In this document: positions 23,929 to 33,993 of the stretch, piece by piece | How positions within the stretch are numbered: position 1 is the first letter of the stretch | How the letters are laid out: each line of letters begins with the position of its first letter | NCBI RefSeq assembly: GCF_023277745.1 | Contig: NZ_CP086322.1 | Location: 7,626,001 to 7,690,000, forward strand | Direction of reading: 5' to 3' | Length of the DNA: 64,000 nt | From: Streptomyces halobius | Lineage (GTDB): Bacteria; Actinomycetota; Actinomycetes; Streptomycetales; Streptomycetaceae | Translations under genes and position numbers: made by a program | The notes under the pieces: model-generated | The model's database searches: none | Told to the model about the DNA's origin: nothing | The model's input: the letters and a program-made list of their open reading frames with translations, nothing else

Positions 23929-24908
23929 AGCGTGCTCCAGTCGTGATCGGGATAGTGGTGCACCGGAGCTGACACATCGTCCAGCGCCCGGCGAATCTCG
24001 TCAGGAAGACTAAGGGGCTCCACTGACAATGCCGCTCTGAGCTGCTGCGCCGTACGCGCGCCCACGATCGGGGCGGTGACGCCGGGCCGGTCGCGGACCC
24101 AGGCGAGGGCGACCTGGAGCGGGGTGGCGGCCAGGCCGTCGGCGGCGGTGGTGACCGCGTCGACGATCCGGCCGGCCGCTTCGTCGAGGTACGGCGCGAC
24201 GAACGGCGCGAGATGCTCCGAGGCCCCGCGGGAGTCGGCCGGGGTGGCATGCCGGTACTTGCCGGTGAGCACGCCGCGGCCGAGCGGCGAGGACGGCAGC
24301 AGACCGACACCGAGGTCGAGGGCCGCGGGCAGCACCTCACGCTCGATGCCGCGCTGGAGGAGGGAGTACTCCATCTGCGCGCTCGCCAGCCGGGTGCGCA
24401 GGCCCGGTGCCGCGAGCTGCCAGGTGGCGGCCTTGGCGAGTTGCCAGCCCGAGAAGTTCGACAGGCCCGCATAGCGCGCGCGGCCGCTGGTGATGGCGAG
24501 ATCGAGGGCCTGGAGCGTCTCCTCCAGCGGTGTGTGCGGGTCGAAGGCGTGCAGCTGCCACAGGTCGACGTAGTCCGTGCCCAGCCGCTCCAGGGAGGCG
24601 TCCAGGGCGGCCAGGAGGTGGCGACGGGAGCCGTCGGCGCGGCGGTCCGTCTCCAGGACACTGCCCGCCTTGGTCGCGATGACCAGATCGGCGCGGGGGA
24701 CCAGCCCCTCGGACAGCCGGCCCAGGAGGTACTCGGCGCCGCCGTCGGCATAGATGTCCGCGGTGTCGACGAGGGTGCCGCCGGCCTCCCAGAACGTCTT
24801 GAGCTGGTCGGCGGCTTCCTGCTCGTCCGTGTCACGCGCCCAGTTCAGGGTGCCGAGCCCTAGGCGGGACACGCGAAGACCCGTTCGGCCGAGGTGCCTT
24901 TGCTCCAT
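23925..24908 (-). CDS. Aldo/keto reductase
   Basis: A 327-residue NADPH-dependent oxidoreductase of the AKR superfamily (TIM barrel). Seen are GRTGLRVSRLGLGTLNW, the catalytic Asp/Tyr in DTADIYADGGAE, the Lys in VIATKAG, the His-containing VDLWQLHAFDP and the cofactor-binding PIVGARTAQQL. The ATG at 24908 begins the conserved N-terminus. It is coupled by a 4-bp overlap to the RecD-like gene downstream, although no functional link is evident. Confidence 0.88.
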   Translation of the reverse strand: MEQRHLGRTGLRVSRLGLGTLNWARDTDEQEAADQLKTFWEAGGTLVDTADIYADGGAEYLLGRLSEGLVPRADLVIATKAGSVLETDRRADGSRRHLLAALDASLERLGTDYVDLWQLHAFDPHTPLEETLQALDLAITSGRARYAGLSNFSGWQLAKAATWQLAAPGLRTRLASAQMEYSLLQRGIEREVLPAALDLGVGLLPSSPLGRGVLTGKYRHATPADSRGASEHLAPFVAPYLDEAAGRIVDAVTTAADGLAATPLQVALAWVRDRPGVTAPIVGARTAQQLRAALSVEPLSLPDEIRRALDDVSAPVHHYPDHDWSTL

Positions 24909-25035
24909 GAGCCCTGAGGTTACGCGCCGCGCGTCAGGATCAGGGGACCTGTGGAAAACCCGCCGATGACGGCCGGCGGCGCCGCGCGCTAGAGTCCCCG
25001 CAACAGCGACGTTACTGATGGGTAAGGGGAGCCGT

Positions 25036-26100
25036 ATGAGGCTTGGCATCAACCTCGGCTACTGGGGTGCCGGGATGGACTCCGACAATCTGGCGGTGGC
25101 GCAGGAGGCCGACCGCCTCGGCTACGCGGTCTGCTGGGCCGCCGAAGCCTACGGCTCCGACGCTCCCTCGGTGCTCTCCTGGGTCGCCGCCCAGACCGAG
25201 CGCATCGACATCGGCTCGGCGATCTTCCAGATCCCGGCGCGTACGCCCGCGATGACCGCGATGACCGCCGCCACGCTGGACTCCCTCTCCGGCGGCCGCT
25301 TCCGGCTCGGACTGGGTGTCTCGGGGCCGCAGGTCTCCGAGGGCTGGTACGGCGTCAAGTTCGACAAACCACTGGCGCGCACCCGTGAGTACGTCGACAT
25401 CGTGCGCAAGGCCATGTCCCGCGAGCGGCTGTCCTACGAGGGGGAGCACTGGACGCTGCCGCTGCCCGGTGGCCCCGGCAAGCCGCTCAAGCTCACCGTG
25501 CACCCGCAGCGTGCGCACATCCCGCTCTACATCGCGGCGATCGGCCCGAAGAACCTGGAGCAGACCGGCGAGATCGCCGACGGCGCGCTGCTGATCTTCC
25601 CCTCCGCCGACCACCTGGAGGAGACCGCGATCGCCCCGCTCCGGGCGGGCCGCGAGAAGGCCGGGAAGACGATGGACGGGTTCGACGTCTGTCCGACGCT
25701 GCCGATCGCCGTGAGCCCTCAGGGCGCGGACCAGGACGTCAGCGCGCTGGCCGACATGTTCCGTCCGTACACCGCGCTGTACGTCGGCGGCATGGGCAGC
25801 CGTAAGCAGAACTTCTACAACAGGCTGGCCCAGCGCATGGGCTATGAGAAGGAAGCCGCCGAGATCCAGGACAAGTACCTGTCCGGCGACAAGGACGGCG
25901 CGGCCGCCGCGGTCCCCGAGCGACTGATCGACCAGACCACGCTGCTCGGTTCGGTCGAGCGGATCGCCGAGCGGATGCGGGCCTACGCGGAGGCCGGTGT
26001 GACCACGCTGACGCTGGCGCCTGCGGGCTTCACGCTGGACGAGCGGATCGCGTCGCTGCGGGCGGGCACGGAGGCGCTGGAGCGGGCGGGGCTGGGGTGA
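25036..26100 (+). CDS. LLM-class F420-dependent oxidoreductase
   Basis: A 354-residue luciferase-like monooxygenase-fold protein, most similar in pattern to F420-dependent reductases of actinobacteria. Typical pieces: MRLGINLGYWG, DRLGYAVCWAAEAYGSDAPS, IPARTPAMTAMTAATLDSLS and RFRLGLGVSGPQVSEGWYG, then IPLYIAAIGPKNLE. The ATG at 25036 has a purine-rich AAGGGGAG upstream. It is divergent from the aldo/keto reductase. The substrate is unknown. Confidence 0.88.
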   Translation: MRLGINLGYWGAGMDSDNLAVAQEADRLGYAVCWAAEAYGSDAPSVLSWVAAQTERIDIGSAIFQIPARTPAMTAMTAATLDSLSGGRFRLGLGVSGPQVSEGWYGVKFDKPLARTREYVDIVRKAMSRERLSYEGEHWTLPLPGGPGKPLKLTVHPQRAHIPLYIAAIGPKNLEQTGEIADGALLIFPSADHLEETAIAPLRAGREKAGKTMDGFDVCPTLPIAVSPQGADQDVSALADMFRPYTALYVGGMGSRKQNFYNRLAQRMGYEKEAAEIQDKYLSGDKDGAAAAVPERLIDQTTLLGSVERIAERMRAYAEAGVTTLTLAPAGFTLDERIASLRAGTEALERAGLG

Positions 26101-26233
26101 CGGGGCGGGGGCGAAATTCCCGCCGGGGACTTCGCCGTCGGCCGCCCGCTCAGGGCCCGTCGCCTGCCCGCTCAGGGCCCGCCGCTTGTCCCGCCAGGGC
26201 CCGCCGCCCACCCACGGCTTTGGTTTTTCCCCG

Positions 26234-26263
26234 CCGCCCACCCCCCCTTCGGGGGGTGGGCGG
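26234..26263 (+). terminator. Strong GC hairpin after the LLM oxidoreductase gene
   Basis: Arms CCGCCCACCCCCC (26234-26246) and GGGGGGTGGGCGG (26251-26263) around a CTTC loop. The 615-bp gap 26101-26715 holds two further hairpins and no gene I can support. Confidence 0.7.
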
Positions 26264-26293
26264 GTGTAGTGACTCGGGGCGGGCGGGAGGTAC

Positions 26294-26314
26294 GTCGGTG
26301 GCGAAGCCACCGAC
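26294..26314. other. Short perfect hairpin GTCGGTGGC-GAA-GCCACCGAC
   Basis: A nine-base-pair stem with a GAA triloop in the gap between the LLM oxidoreductase gene and the ferritin-like gene. The role is unknown; it may be part of an untranslated RNA or a second terminator. Confidence 0.5.
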
Positions 26315-26471
26315 CCGTAGGCGGAGGCCGGTCAGTCAACCAGGCGGAGGCCCGGTCAACCACCCCCGTGACAAGGGGCGTCAACGTGACAGAAGCGTCA
26401 ACGGCTCCGTAAGCGTCGACGGCCTCGTAGCAGAAGCAACGCAAGAGCCCCGCTCCCGGTAGCAGCAGAAA

Positions 26472-26496
26472 GCCCGGCGCCGATCAAGCGCCGGGC
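26472..26496. terminator. Hairpin upstream of the ferritin-like gene
   Basis: Arms GCCCGGCGC (26472-26480) and GCGCCGGGC (26488-26496) with a seven-base loop, following an A-rich AGCAGCAGAAA. On the minus strand this gives a stem followed by T residues, as in a terminator. Confidence 0.5.
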
Positions 26497-26715
26497 GGCG
26501 GGGCCGAGGAAGCACCGCGGCCGTGGTGGGGGCTCGGGGGTCTTCCCCGCCACGGCCGTCACGCAGCACAACGCCCCGGCGGGCGGGCGGGTTACGCCCG
26601 GCCTCCCGGAGGCACGTCGTTCGAACGAATGAATGGGCCCGCTCCCTGGTTGCTCCCGATGCCATACCGCAGTTGACTTCTCGGTTGCAGGTGTGTCCGT
26701 TCGGAGGTGGCGCAG

Positions 26716-27504
26716 ATGTTCTCGGCCAGAAGCCTGTTCCAGGAGATCTTCGGCAACGACGAGTCCTACCGGCTGTTCTGTTCCATCGCGGCCAGCGGCG
26801 AGGCCCAGGGCGGATGGGAGAACGCCCGGATCGCCGTGCTGCTCCCCGCGTCCCAGCGGGCGCTCGCACCCAAGGTCACCCGGCACGGCGCCGACGAGGA
26901 CAAGCACGGCCGCATCTTCAACGCCCTGCTGCACAAGCGCGGTCTGACCCCCACCGAGGTCCCCGAGGACACCGACTACACCATGCTGCTGGAGCGGCAG
27001 GGCATCGGCCTGGCACACGACAAACTGCGCCGCGACGAGCCGCTCACCGAGTACGACATCATCTCCTACCTCGCGCACAGCCGGGTCACCGAGCAGCGCG
27101 CCTCCGAGCAGATGGTGATGCTGAAGACGTGCTTCGGTGACCACCCCGAGGTGGGCAAGGCGGTTCGGATGATCTCCGACGACGAGGACAACCACCTGGC
27201 CTACTGCCACGAGGAGCTGCTGCGGCTGGCCCGTGCCGGGCACGGCCGGACCATCCAGGGGCTGCTCCGCGACTGCGCGCTCGCCGAGATCGCCGTCTAC
27301 CGCGATGTCAGCCTGGCGGTGATGGCCCACATGGGCCGCATCCTGAAGTGGACCGCGGCCAAGTCCGCGGTGCTCGCCGCGGGCATCCGGGCGGTGTACG
27401 TCTACGAGCGGCTGGCCGGCTGGCGCCGGATGGTCCGCCTGCGTCTGCCCGAACGCCGGGACGCCCTGGGCGGCCCGGCCTCCTCCGCGCCCGAGTTCGC
27501 CTGA
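26716..27504 (+). CDS. Ferritin-like domain protein
   Basis: A 262-residue protein with a predicted four-helix diiron bundle. Acidic/His pairs are spaced as in ferritin-like folds (GADEDKHGRIF, SRVTEQRASEQMVM, DDEDNHLAYCHEELL and LAEIAVYRDV). It is probably a redox or oxygen-activating enzyme; the reaction is unknown. The ATG at 26716 sits eight bases after GGAGG (26703-26707). A palindrome around GTTCGAACGA (26611-26620) in the upstream region may be an operator. Confidence 0.8.
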   Translation: MFSARSLFQEIFGNDESYRLFCSIAASGEAQGGWENARIAVLLPASQRALAPKVTRHGADEDKHGRIFNALLHKRGLTPTEVPEDTDYTMLLERQGIGLAHDKLRRDEPLTEYDIISYLAHSRVTEQRASEQMVMLKTCFGDHPEVGKAVRMISDDEDNHLAYCHEELLRLARAGHGRTIQGLLRDCALAEIAVYRDVSLAVMAHMGRILKWTAAKSAVLAAGIRAVYVYERLAGWRRMVRLRLPERRDALGGPASSAPEFA

Positions 27505-27595
27505 GCGGCCCCGTGCCCCGGTGACGTACGACCGAGCCCGGGTGACCCACGACCCGCCCCCGACGTACGACCGGCCTCGGGAAGACCGGTTGGGC

Positions 27596-28588
27596 TCACA
27601 GCCAGCCGCGGCGCTTGAACAGCCGGTACAGCGCCACCTCCAAGAAGGCCATGAACAGCAGGATCGCCGGATAGCCCAAATCCCACCGCAACTCGGGCAT
27701 CTCGTCGAAGTTCATGCCGTAGACACCGGCGATCAGCGTCGGCACCGCCGCCAGCGCCGCCCACGCCGAGATCTTGCGCATGTCGTCGTTCTGCCGGACG
27801 CCCGTCTGCGCCAGATGAGCCGCGAGAATGTCCGAGAGCAGCCGGTCCAGGCCGTCCACCGACTCGCCGGCGCGGGTGAGGTGGTCGCCGACGTCGCGGA
27901 AGAACGGCCGGGCACGGTCGTGCACGAACGGCACACCGGGGTTCTGCAGCCGGGCCATCGGCTCCGCCAACGGGCCCGTGGCGCGCCGGAATTCCAGGAC
28001 CTCGCGCTTGAACGCGTAGATCCGGGCCGCCGTGTTCCTGGTGTCGCCGCGGACGGGGGCGAACACCTCGGCCTCCAACTCCTCGAGGTCCGTCTGGAGT
28101 TCGGCGGCGACCTCGATGTAGTGGTCGACCACCGCGTCACTGACCGCGTAGAGCACCGCCGTCGGCCCCTGCCGGAGGATCTCGGGGTGCCGCTCCAGCC
28201 GCTGCCGCACCGTGCGCAGCGGGCTCGCCTCGCCGTGTCGGACGGTCACCACGAACGAGTCGCCGACGAAGAGCATCACCTCCGTGGCGGTCACCGTGTC
28301 CGCCGCGACGTCGTACGTGATCGGCTTCAGCACCATGAACAGCGAATCGTCGTACACCTCCAGCTTCGGCCGCTGATGGGCGTGGAGAGCGTCCTCGACG
28401 GCCAGCGGGTGCAGCCCGAAGTCGCTGCTGACCCGGTCGAACTCCTCCTGCGTCGGCTCGTACATCCCCAGCCACAGGAAGGAACGCCCCTCGGCCCGCG
28501 CCGCGGCGAGGGCCTCGGGGAACTCCGCCGGCCCTTCGGTGCGGCGGCCTTCCCGGTAGATCCCGCAGTCCACGATCACATTCGGCAT
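27596..28588 (-). CDS. corA: CorA-type magnesium/cobalt transporter
   Basis: A 330-residue divalent cation channel. The long cytoplasmic N-terminal domain has the typical LGMYEPTQEEFDRVSSDFGL and HQRPKLEVYDDSLFMVLKP stretches. Two C-terminal transmembrane helices carry the signature YGMNFDEMPEL in the loop between them, and the protein ends in a basic FKRRGWL. The length is close to the family norm. The start at 28588 matches the conserved MPNVIVDCG beginning. Convergent with the ferritin-like gene and divergent from the phosphatase gene. Confidence 0.92.
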   Translation of the reverse strand: MPNVIVDCGIYREGRRTEGPAEFPEALAAARAEGRSFLWLGMYEPTQEEFDRVSSDFGLHPLAVEDALHAHQRPKLEVYDDSLFMVLKPITYDVAADTVTATEVMLFVGDSFVVTVRHGEASPLRTVRQRLERHPEILRQGPTAVLYAVSDAVVDHYIEVAAELQTDLEELEAEVFAPVRGDTRNTAARIYAFKREVLEFRRATGPLAEPMARLQNPGVPFVHDRARPFFRDVGDHLTRAGESVDGLDRLLSDILAAHLAQTGVRQNDDMRKISAWAALAAVPTLIAGVYGMNFDEMPELRWDLGYPAILLFMAFLEVALYRLFKRRGWL

Positions 28589-28647
28589 TCTCGCCCGGCG
28601 TTCCGACCCCTGCCAGGAATGCGCCCCCGGAACGTAGGCTGACCGGC

Positions 28648-29346
28648 ATGCCCACGCTGATCCTGCTGCGGCACGGCCGCTCCACCGCCAACACCTCCGG
28701 CGTCCTCGCGGGACGGACGCCCGGCGTCGCCCTCGACGAGCGGGGGGCCGCCCAGACCGCGGCGCTGCCCGCACGGCTGGCGCGGGTGCCGCTGGCCGCC
28801 GCCGTCTCCAGCCCGCTGCGGCGCTGCCAGGACAGCCTGCGCCCGCTGCTGGACGCCCGTCCCGGTCTGCCGCTGTTCACCGAGGACCGGATCAGCGAGT
28901 GCGACTACGGTGACTGGGCGGGCCGCAAACTCGCCGAGCTGAACGACGAGCCGCTGATGGAGATCGTCCAGCACCATCCGTCCGCCGCCGCGTTCCCCGG
29001 CGGCGAGTCGATGCGCGCCATGCAGGCCCGCGCGGTGGACGCGGTACGGGACTGGAACGCCCGTGTCGAGGCCGAGCACGGCGCCGAGGCGGTCTACCTC
29101 ATGTGCTCCCACGGCGACATCATCAAATCCCTGGTCGCGGACGCCCTCGGCATCCACCTCGACCTCTTCCAGCGGATCTCCGTCGAGCCCGGTTCGGTGA
29201 CGGTGATCCGCTACACCCGGCTGCGCCCCTTCCTCGTACGCCTCGGCGACACCGGTGATTTGGGCTCGCTCGCGCCCCGTGAGGACGAGGGCACGGCCGG
29301 TGCGGAACGGGACGCGGCCCTCGGCGGTGGTGCGGGAGCACCGTGA
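28648..29346 (+). CDS. Histidine phosphatase (phosphoglycerate mutase-like)
   Basis: A 232-residue enzyme of histidine phosphatase branch 1. The catalytic RHGRST motif is at residues 8-13, the second half-site is ECDYGDW, and the second catalytic His lies in YLMCSHGDII. It is of the MSMEG_4193-like type that accompanies DUF3090 genes in actinobacteria. The ATG at 28648 is preceded by TAGGCT (28635-28640) with a seven-base gap and no Shine-Dalgarno, so the message is probably leaderless. It starts a run phosphatase - DUF3090 - kinase-like protein, then mshC. Confidence 0.88.
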   Translation: MPTLILLRHGRSTANTSGVLAGRTPGVALDERGAAQTAALPARLARVPLAAAVSSPLRRCQDSLRPLLDARPGLPLFTEDRISECDYGDWAGRKLAELNDEPLMEIVQHHPSAAAFPGGESMRAMQARAVDAVRDWNARVEAEHGAEAVYLMCSHGDIIKSLVADALGIHLDLFQRISVEPGSVTVIRYTRLRPFLVRLGDTGDLGSLAPREDEGTAGAERDAALGGGAGAP

Positions 29347-29446
29347 TCAGCGGGCGCAGTAGGGTGGTGCGACGGCACCGCCCGCCACGCCTCTGCGATC
29401 CGCAGTGACCGCAGTGACCCCGCAGTCGAGCAATCGGAGCAGGACG

Positions 29447-30037
29447 TTGTCCCGTCAGGTGTTCTTCTACGACGCGCCGGACCGCTTCGTGGCCGGTACG
29501 GTCGGGCTGCCTGGCCGCCGTAGCTTCTACCTCCAGGCCACCGCGGCCGGCCGTACCACCAGCGTCGCCCTGGAGAAGACCCAGGTCGCGGCCCTCGCCG
29601 AGCGGATCGACGAGCTGCTGGACGAGGTGGTACGGCGCAGCGGCGGCAATGCCCCGGTGCCCGCCGTCTCGCCGCCCGAGATGACCGACACCGCGCCGTT
29701 GGAATCGCCCGTCGAGGAGGAGTTCCGGGTCGGCACCATGGCGCTGGCCTGGGACGGCGAGGACGAGCGGATGATCGTCGAGGCGCAGGCCCTGGTCGAG
29801 CTGGAGGCCGACAGCGACGAGGACCTCGCCGAGGCCGAGGAGCGGCTGCTCCAGGACGACGAGCATGGCCCGCCGATGCTGCGGGTGCGCCTCACCGGCA
29901 CGATGGCCAGGGCGTTCGCCAAGCGCGCCATGGAAGTCGTCAACGCCGGCCGCCCGCCCTGCCCGCTGTGCAGTCTGCCGCTCGACCCGGAGGGACACGT
30001 ATGTCCGCGCCAGAACGGATACCGACGGGACGCCTGA
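29447..30037 (+). CDS. DUF3090 family protein
   Basis: A 196-residue protein conserved in actinobacteria, of unknown function. Typical start SRQVFFYDAPDRFVAGTVGL; a C-terminal CxxC...C pattern ([20 protein letters not shown]) suggests zinc binding. TTG 29447 with an upstream AGCAGGA is preferred because homologues start with SRQVF; GTG 29405 is the alternative. It overlaps the next gene by 37 bp. Confidence 0.82.
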   Translation: MSRQVFFYDAPDRFVAGTVGLPGRRSFYLQATAAGRTTSVALEKTQVAALAERIDELLDEVVRRSGGNAPVPAVSPPEMTDTAPLESPVEEEFRVGTMALAWDGEDERMIVEAQALVELEADSDEDLAEAEERLLQDDEHGPPMLRVRLTGTMARAFAKRAMEVVNAGRPPCPLCSLPLDPEGHVCPRQNGYRRDA

Positions 30038-30939
30038 GCGCGGTGGACCCCGTTGTCGAGCCCGTGGAGGCAGCCGGGCCGCTGCCGGGGTCCGTGGTGC
30101 AGCAGCCGCCGCGGTCCGGTCCGGAGCGGGCCAGGGGGGTGTCGGCCGCGTTTCTCGCCGACGGTGAGCTGACCGTACGCGGCCGGATCCCGGACGCGTC
30201 CAATGCCGTGCTCTACTGCACCGTCGAGCACGGCGGCCGCACCACCGCCTGTGTCTACAAGCCGGTCGCCGGCGAGCGCCCGCTGTGGGACTTCCCGGAC
30301 GGCACGCTCGCCCAGCGCGAGGTCGCCGCGTACGAGATCTCCCGGGCCTGCGGCTGGGACCTGATCCCCGCGACCGTGCTGCGGGACGGCCCGTACGGCA
30401 CCGGCATGGTCCAGGAGTGGATCGAGGCACCTGACGACAGCGCCGAGGACGAGATCCCCGAGCTGCTGGCCCTGGTGGCGGACGCGGAGCCGGGACCGGG
30501 CTGGAAGGCGGTCGGCTTCGCGGAGACCGGCCCGGGCCGCACCGCGCTGCTGGTGCACGCCGACGACCCGCGGTTGCGGCGGCTCGCGGTGCTCGACGCG
30601 GTGATCAACAACGGTGACCGCAAGGGCGGCCATCTGCTGCCCGCCGTCGGCGGACGGTTCTTCGCCATCGACCACGGCGTGACCTTCCACGCCGAGGACA
30701 AGCTGCGCACGCTCCTGTGGGGGTGGGCGGGGGAGCCGCTGACCGACGAGGCGCTGGAGGTGCTGCGCGGGCTCCAGGAGGCGCTGGAGGACGGCGTGCC
30801 GCTCGCCGCCCGACTGGCCGAACTGATCACGGACGCCGAGTTCGAGGCGCTGCGGGCACGGGTGGCCGGGCTGCTGAGGACCGGCCGGCACCCCGAGCCG
30901 AGCGGGCAGTGGCCCGCGATCCCCTGGCCGCCGGTCTGA
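30001..30939 (+). CDS. SCO1664-type kinase-like protein
   Basis: A 312-residue protein related to phosphatidylinositol 3/4-kinase-like folds, as annotated for streptomycete homologues. Pieces that suggest a kinase core: [19 protein letters not shown] (nucleotide-binding Lys), [18 protein letters not shown], then [16 protein letters not shown] and [17 protein letters not shown] (catalytic and metal motifs). The substrate is unknown. The ATG at 30001 follows GGAGGGA. It lies between DUF3090 and mshC; this neighbourhood is conserved in actinobacteria and may link it to mycothiol metabolism, which is inference. Confidence 0.8.
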   Translation: MSAPERIPTGRLSAVDPVVEPVEAAGPLPGSVVQQPPRSGPERARGVSAAFLADGELTVRGRIPDASNAVLYCTVEHGGRTTACVYKPVAGERPLWDFPDGTLAQREVAAYEISRACGWDLIPATVLRDGPYGTGMVQEWIEAPDDSAEDEIPELLALVADAEPGPGWKAVGFAETGPGRTALLVHADDPRLRRLAVLDAVINNGDRKGGHLLPAVGGRFFAIDHGVTFHAEDKLRTLLWGWAGEPLTDEALEVLRGLQEALEDGVPLAARLAELITDAEFEALRARVAGLLRTGRHPEPSGQWPAIPWPPV

Positions 30940-31060
30940 TCCCGGAGCGGCCGCCGTACGCGTCCCCTGCACGCCGCGCCGTCCAACGCAAGACCGCCTT
31001 TCCGGCCAACACCCCTGGTCCGGTTCGTATACGGAACATGCGTCCGGTTACGCTCAAGGC

Positions 31061-32290
31061 ATGCATGCTTGGCCCGCTTCTGAGGTCCCCGCCCTGCCTG
31101 GACAGGGCCGCGACCTGAGCCTCCACGACACCGCGACCGGCGGACGGGTGACCCTCGCCCCCGGTCCCGTCGCCCGTATCTATGTCTGCGGCATCACGCC
31201 GTACGACGCCACCCACATGGGGCACGCGGCGACCTACAACGCGTTCGACCTCGTGCAGCGCGTATGGCTCGACACGAAGCGTCAGGTCCACTACGTGCAG
31301 AACGTCACCGACGTCGACGATCCGCTGCTGGAGCGGGCCGCCAGGACCGGTGACGACTGGACGGCGCTCGCCGAGCGCGAGACCGCCCTGTTCCGCGAGG
31401 ACATGACGGCCCTGCGGATGCTGCCGCCCCGCCACTACACAGGCGCCGTCGAGGCGATACCCGGCATCGTCCCCCTGGTGGAGCGGCTGCGGGACGCCGG
31501 CGCCGCCTACGAACTCGACGGTGACATCTACTTCTCCGTCGAGTCCGACGCCCATTTCGGCGAGGTCTCCGGACTGGACGCCGCGACGATGCGGCTGCTG
31601 TCCGCCGAACGCGGCGGCGACCCCGAGCGGGAGGGCAAGAAGAACCCGCTCGACCCGATGCTGTGGATGGCCGCCCGCGACGGCGAGCCGAGCTGGGACG
31701 GCGACTCGCTGGGCCGCGGCCGGCCCGGCTGGCACATCGAGTGCGTCGCCATCGCCCTCGACCACCTCGGCATGGGCTTCGACGTCCAGGGCGGCGGCTC
31801 GGACCTCACCTTCCCGCACCACGAGATGGGCGCCTCGCACGCCCAGGCCCTCACCGGCGAGTTCCCGTTCGCCAAGGCGTATGTGCACGCCGGGATGGTG
31901 GCCCTGAACGGCGAGAAGATGTCCAAGTCCAAGGGCAACCTGGTCTTCGTCTCCACGGTGCGGCGCGACGGCACCGACCCGGCCGCCATCCGGCTGGCGC
32001 TGCTCGCGCACCACTACCGCAGCGACTGGGAGTGGACCGACGTGGTCCTGGACGAGGCGGTGGCCCGGCTGGCGCGGTGGCGTGCCGCGGTCTCCCGGCC
32101 TGACGGCCCGTCGGCTGACGCGGTGTTGGAGCAGATCCGTACGGCTCTCGCCGACGACCTGGGCTCCCCGGCCGCGCTCGCCGCAGTGGATGAGTGGGCT
32201 GCCGCCCAGGAGGGCGGCGGGGGGTCGGACGAGGGGGCGCCCGGGTTGGTGTCGCGTGCCGTCGACGCGCTGCTGGGGGTTGCGCTCTAA
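31061..32290 (+). CDS. mshC: Cysteine:1-D-myo-inosityl 2-amino-2-deoxy-glucopyranoside ligase (mycothiol ligase)
   Basis: MshC joins cysteine to GlcN-Ins using ATP in mycothiol biosynthesis. The 409-residue protein is a cysteinyl-tRNA synthetase paralogue with [19 protein letters not shown] (zinc Cys and HIGH-like motif), [11 protein letters not shown] and FPHHEMG (zinc ligands), and the KMSKSKGN loop. The tRNA-binding C-terminal domain of CysS is absent, which distinguishes MshC. No Shine-Dalgarno is seen; TACGCT (31049-31054) just upstream suggests a leaderless message. Confidence 0.95.
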   Translation: MHAWPASEVPALPGQGRDLSLHDTATGGRVTLAPGPVARIYVCGITPYDATHMGHAATYNAFDLVQRVWLDTKRQVHYVQNVTDVDDPLLERAARTGDDWTALAERETALFREDMTALRMLPPRHYTGAVEAIPGIVPLVERLRDAGAAYELDGDIYFSVESDAHFGEVSGLDAATMRLLSAERGGDPEREGKKNPLDPMLWMAARDGEPSWDGDSLGRGRPGWHIECVAIALDHLGMGFDVQGGGSDLTFPHHEMGASHAQALTGEFPFAKAYVHAGMVALNGEKMSKSKGNLVFVSTVRRDGTDPAAIRLALLAHHYRSDWEWTDVVLDEAVARLARWRAAVSRPDGPSADAVLEQIRTALADDLGSPAALAAVDEWAAAQEGGGGSDEGAPGLVSRAVDALLGVAL

Positions 32291-32332
32291 CTGTCCGCTG
32301 CGCTTTGCCCGCGCCCCGCGTTTTTGGCTGTC

Positions 32333-32735
32333 CCGCCGTGGGGTTCGCCTGCGGCGGGCCTGCGCCGACGTCTTCGGCTGACCCGCCGCTGCACCTGCGG
32401 TGGGCTGTTGCCGCTGCGCGGGGCTGTTCGGCAGCGGTGCCGGACCTCCGGACGCCGTCCTGCGGTCCGGCACCTCCCGAGGGGGTGGGGAAGAAGACCG
32501 GTGGGGTGACACGTAGCCGGTCATGTGCACCTCGTGGACGTGACCACAGGCACCCGACAGACGACATGTGCCCCCACCGGCCTCTTTCCCCCGCTGTCGG
32601 GAGGGGACGGGCCGCAGGACGGAGTCCCAGGCCCGTCACCGCACTCGAAAAACCCACGCCCGCCGCAGGCGAACCCCCATGGCGGAAAAGCCGAATCGTC
32701 GGCTCAGGCTCGCCGCAGGCGAACCCCCACGGCGG
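32333..32735. repeat. Three copies of a 25-bp repeat in the mshC-PAC2 gap
   Basis: CGCCGCAGGCGAACCCCCAY followed by GGCGG occurs at 32661-32685 and 32711-32735, and inverted (one C shorter) at 32333-32356. A more diverged form follows the inverted copy near 32385-32407. The 493-bp gap (32291-32783) has no gene. The copies can pair into a large stem-loop. The repeats resemble interspersed palindromic elements seen in other Streptomyces intergenic regions. Confidence 0.75.
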
Positions 32736-32783
32736 GCTGGCCGACAAGGGCGAGCAAACGAGTCGGCCAAGCCGAGCGCAGCG

Positions 32784-33740
32784 TCAGTCCTCCCCGTCCG
32801 GGCTCTCCGGCGCATCGGACGAGCCCGACCCCGCCGTCGGATCCCGTTGTTCACGCGGCGGCCGTGGCCGCCGCGTGCGGCCGTGCTGCGGGTCCCGGCG
32901 ACGGAGGTAGCGTTCGAATTCGCGGGCGATCGCCTCGCCGGACGCCTCCGGGAGGTCCGCGGTGTCCCGGGCCTCCTCAAGGGACTGGACGTACTCGGCG
33001 ACCTCGTTGTCCTCGGCCGCCAGTTGGTCGACGCCCAGCTGCCAGGCCCGTGCGTCCTCGCTGAGCTCGCCGAGCGGGATCCGCACGTCGAGGAGGTCCT
33101 CCAGGCGGTTGAGCAGGGCGAGGCTGGCCTTGGGGTTGGGCGGCTGGGAGACGTAGTGCGGTACGGCCGCCCACAGGCTCACCGCGGGGACGCCGGCGTG
33201 GGTGCACGCCTCCTGGAGGATGCCGGCGATGCCGGTGGGGCCCTCGTAGCGTGACTCCTCCAGCTCCAGCCGGCGCGCCAGATCCGCGTCGGAGGTGACA
33301 CCGCTGACCGGCACCGGCCGCGTGTGCGGGGTGTCGCCGAGCAGCGAGCCCAGCACCACCAGCATCTCGACGCCCAACTCATGGGCGATGCCCAGGAGTT
33401 CGTTGCAGAACGAGCGCCAGCGCATGCTGGGCTCGATGCCGCGGACCAGGACCAGATCGCGTCGGCGGCCCTTCCCGTCCGCGTCGCCGACACGGACGAC
33501 GGAGAGCCGGGTCGTGGGCCAGGTGATCTTGCGTACCCCGCCGTCCAGGAAGACGGTCGGGCGGTTCACCTGGAAGTCGTAGTAGTCCTCCGCGTCCAGC
33601 GCGGCGAAGACCTCGCCCTTCCATTCCCGGTCCAGATGTGCGACTGCGGCGGAGGCGGCGTCGCCGGCGTCGTTCCAGCCTTCGAACGCGGCCACCATGA
33701 CCGGGTCGATCAGCTCGGGAACCCCTTCGAGCTCGATCAC
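32784..33740 (-). CDS. PAC2 family protein
   Basis: A 318-residue member of the PAC2 family (proteasome assembly chaperone 2-like fold). Recognisable: [56 protein letters not shown] and the [13 protein letters not shown] block, then [19 protein letters not shown]. The C-terminus is Arg/Pro-rich. GTG 33740 has a perfect AAGGAGG six to seven bases upstream. In actinobacteria the family occurs near proteasome genes, but its role is not established. Confidence 0.85.
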   Translation of the reverse strand: MIELEGVPELIDPVMVAAFEGWNDAGDAASAAVAHLDREWKGEVFAALDAEDYYDFQVNRPTVFLDGGVRKITWPTTRLSVVRVGDADGKGRRRDLVLVRGIEPSMRWRSFCNELLGIAHELGVEMLVVLGSLLGDTPHTRPVPVSGVTSDADLARRLELEESRYEGPTGIAGILQEACTHAGVPAVSLWAAVPHYVSQPPNPKASLALLNRLEDLLDVRIPLGELSEDARAWQLGVDQLAAEDNEVAEYVQSLEEARDTADLPEASGEAIAREFERYLRRRDPQHGRTRRPRPPREQRDPTAGSGSSDAPESPDGED

Positions 33741-33993
33741 CCAGCGCCTCCTTCCAACCGGTCTGGCCTCCTGGGGGGCGGCCGCCGGCAGCAGTTCCAT
33801 TACGTGCGTTTCCCAGACTACGGCGTGCGGGGTGCCGGTCCGCAGCCCCTTTACGGGAACCCGCACTGATTCATCCGACGTTCATGGTGGGGGATCGGGG
33901 CGAAGTGCGACAGGGGCTGGACGCTGCCTCGTGGGCCGGGGCTATACATCGGATGACCGGGAAAGGTCCGATGTTCTTCCGCATCCTGGGAGC

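Noticed and set aside
24985..25000. TAGAGT near the LLM oxidoreductase gene as another regulon promoter
   Set aside because: No ACGT at the required distance and no palindrome; it is a chance hexamer.
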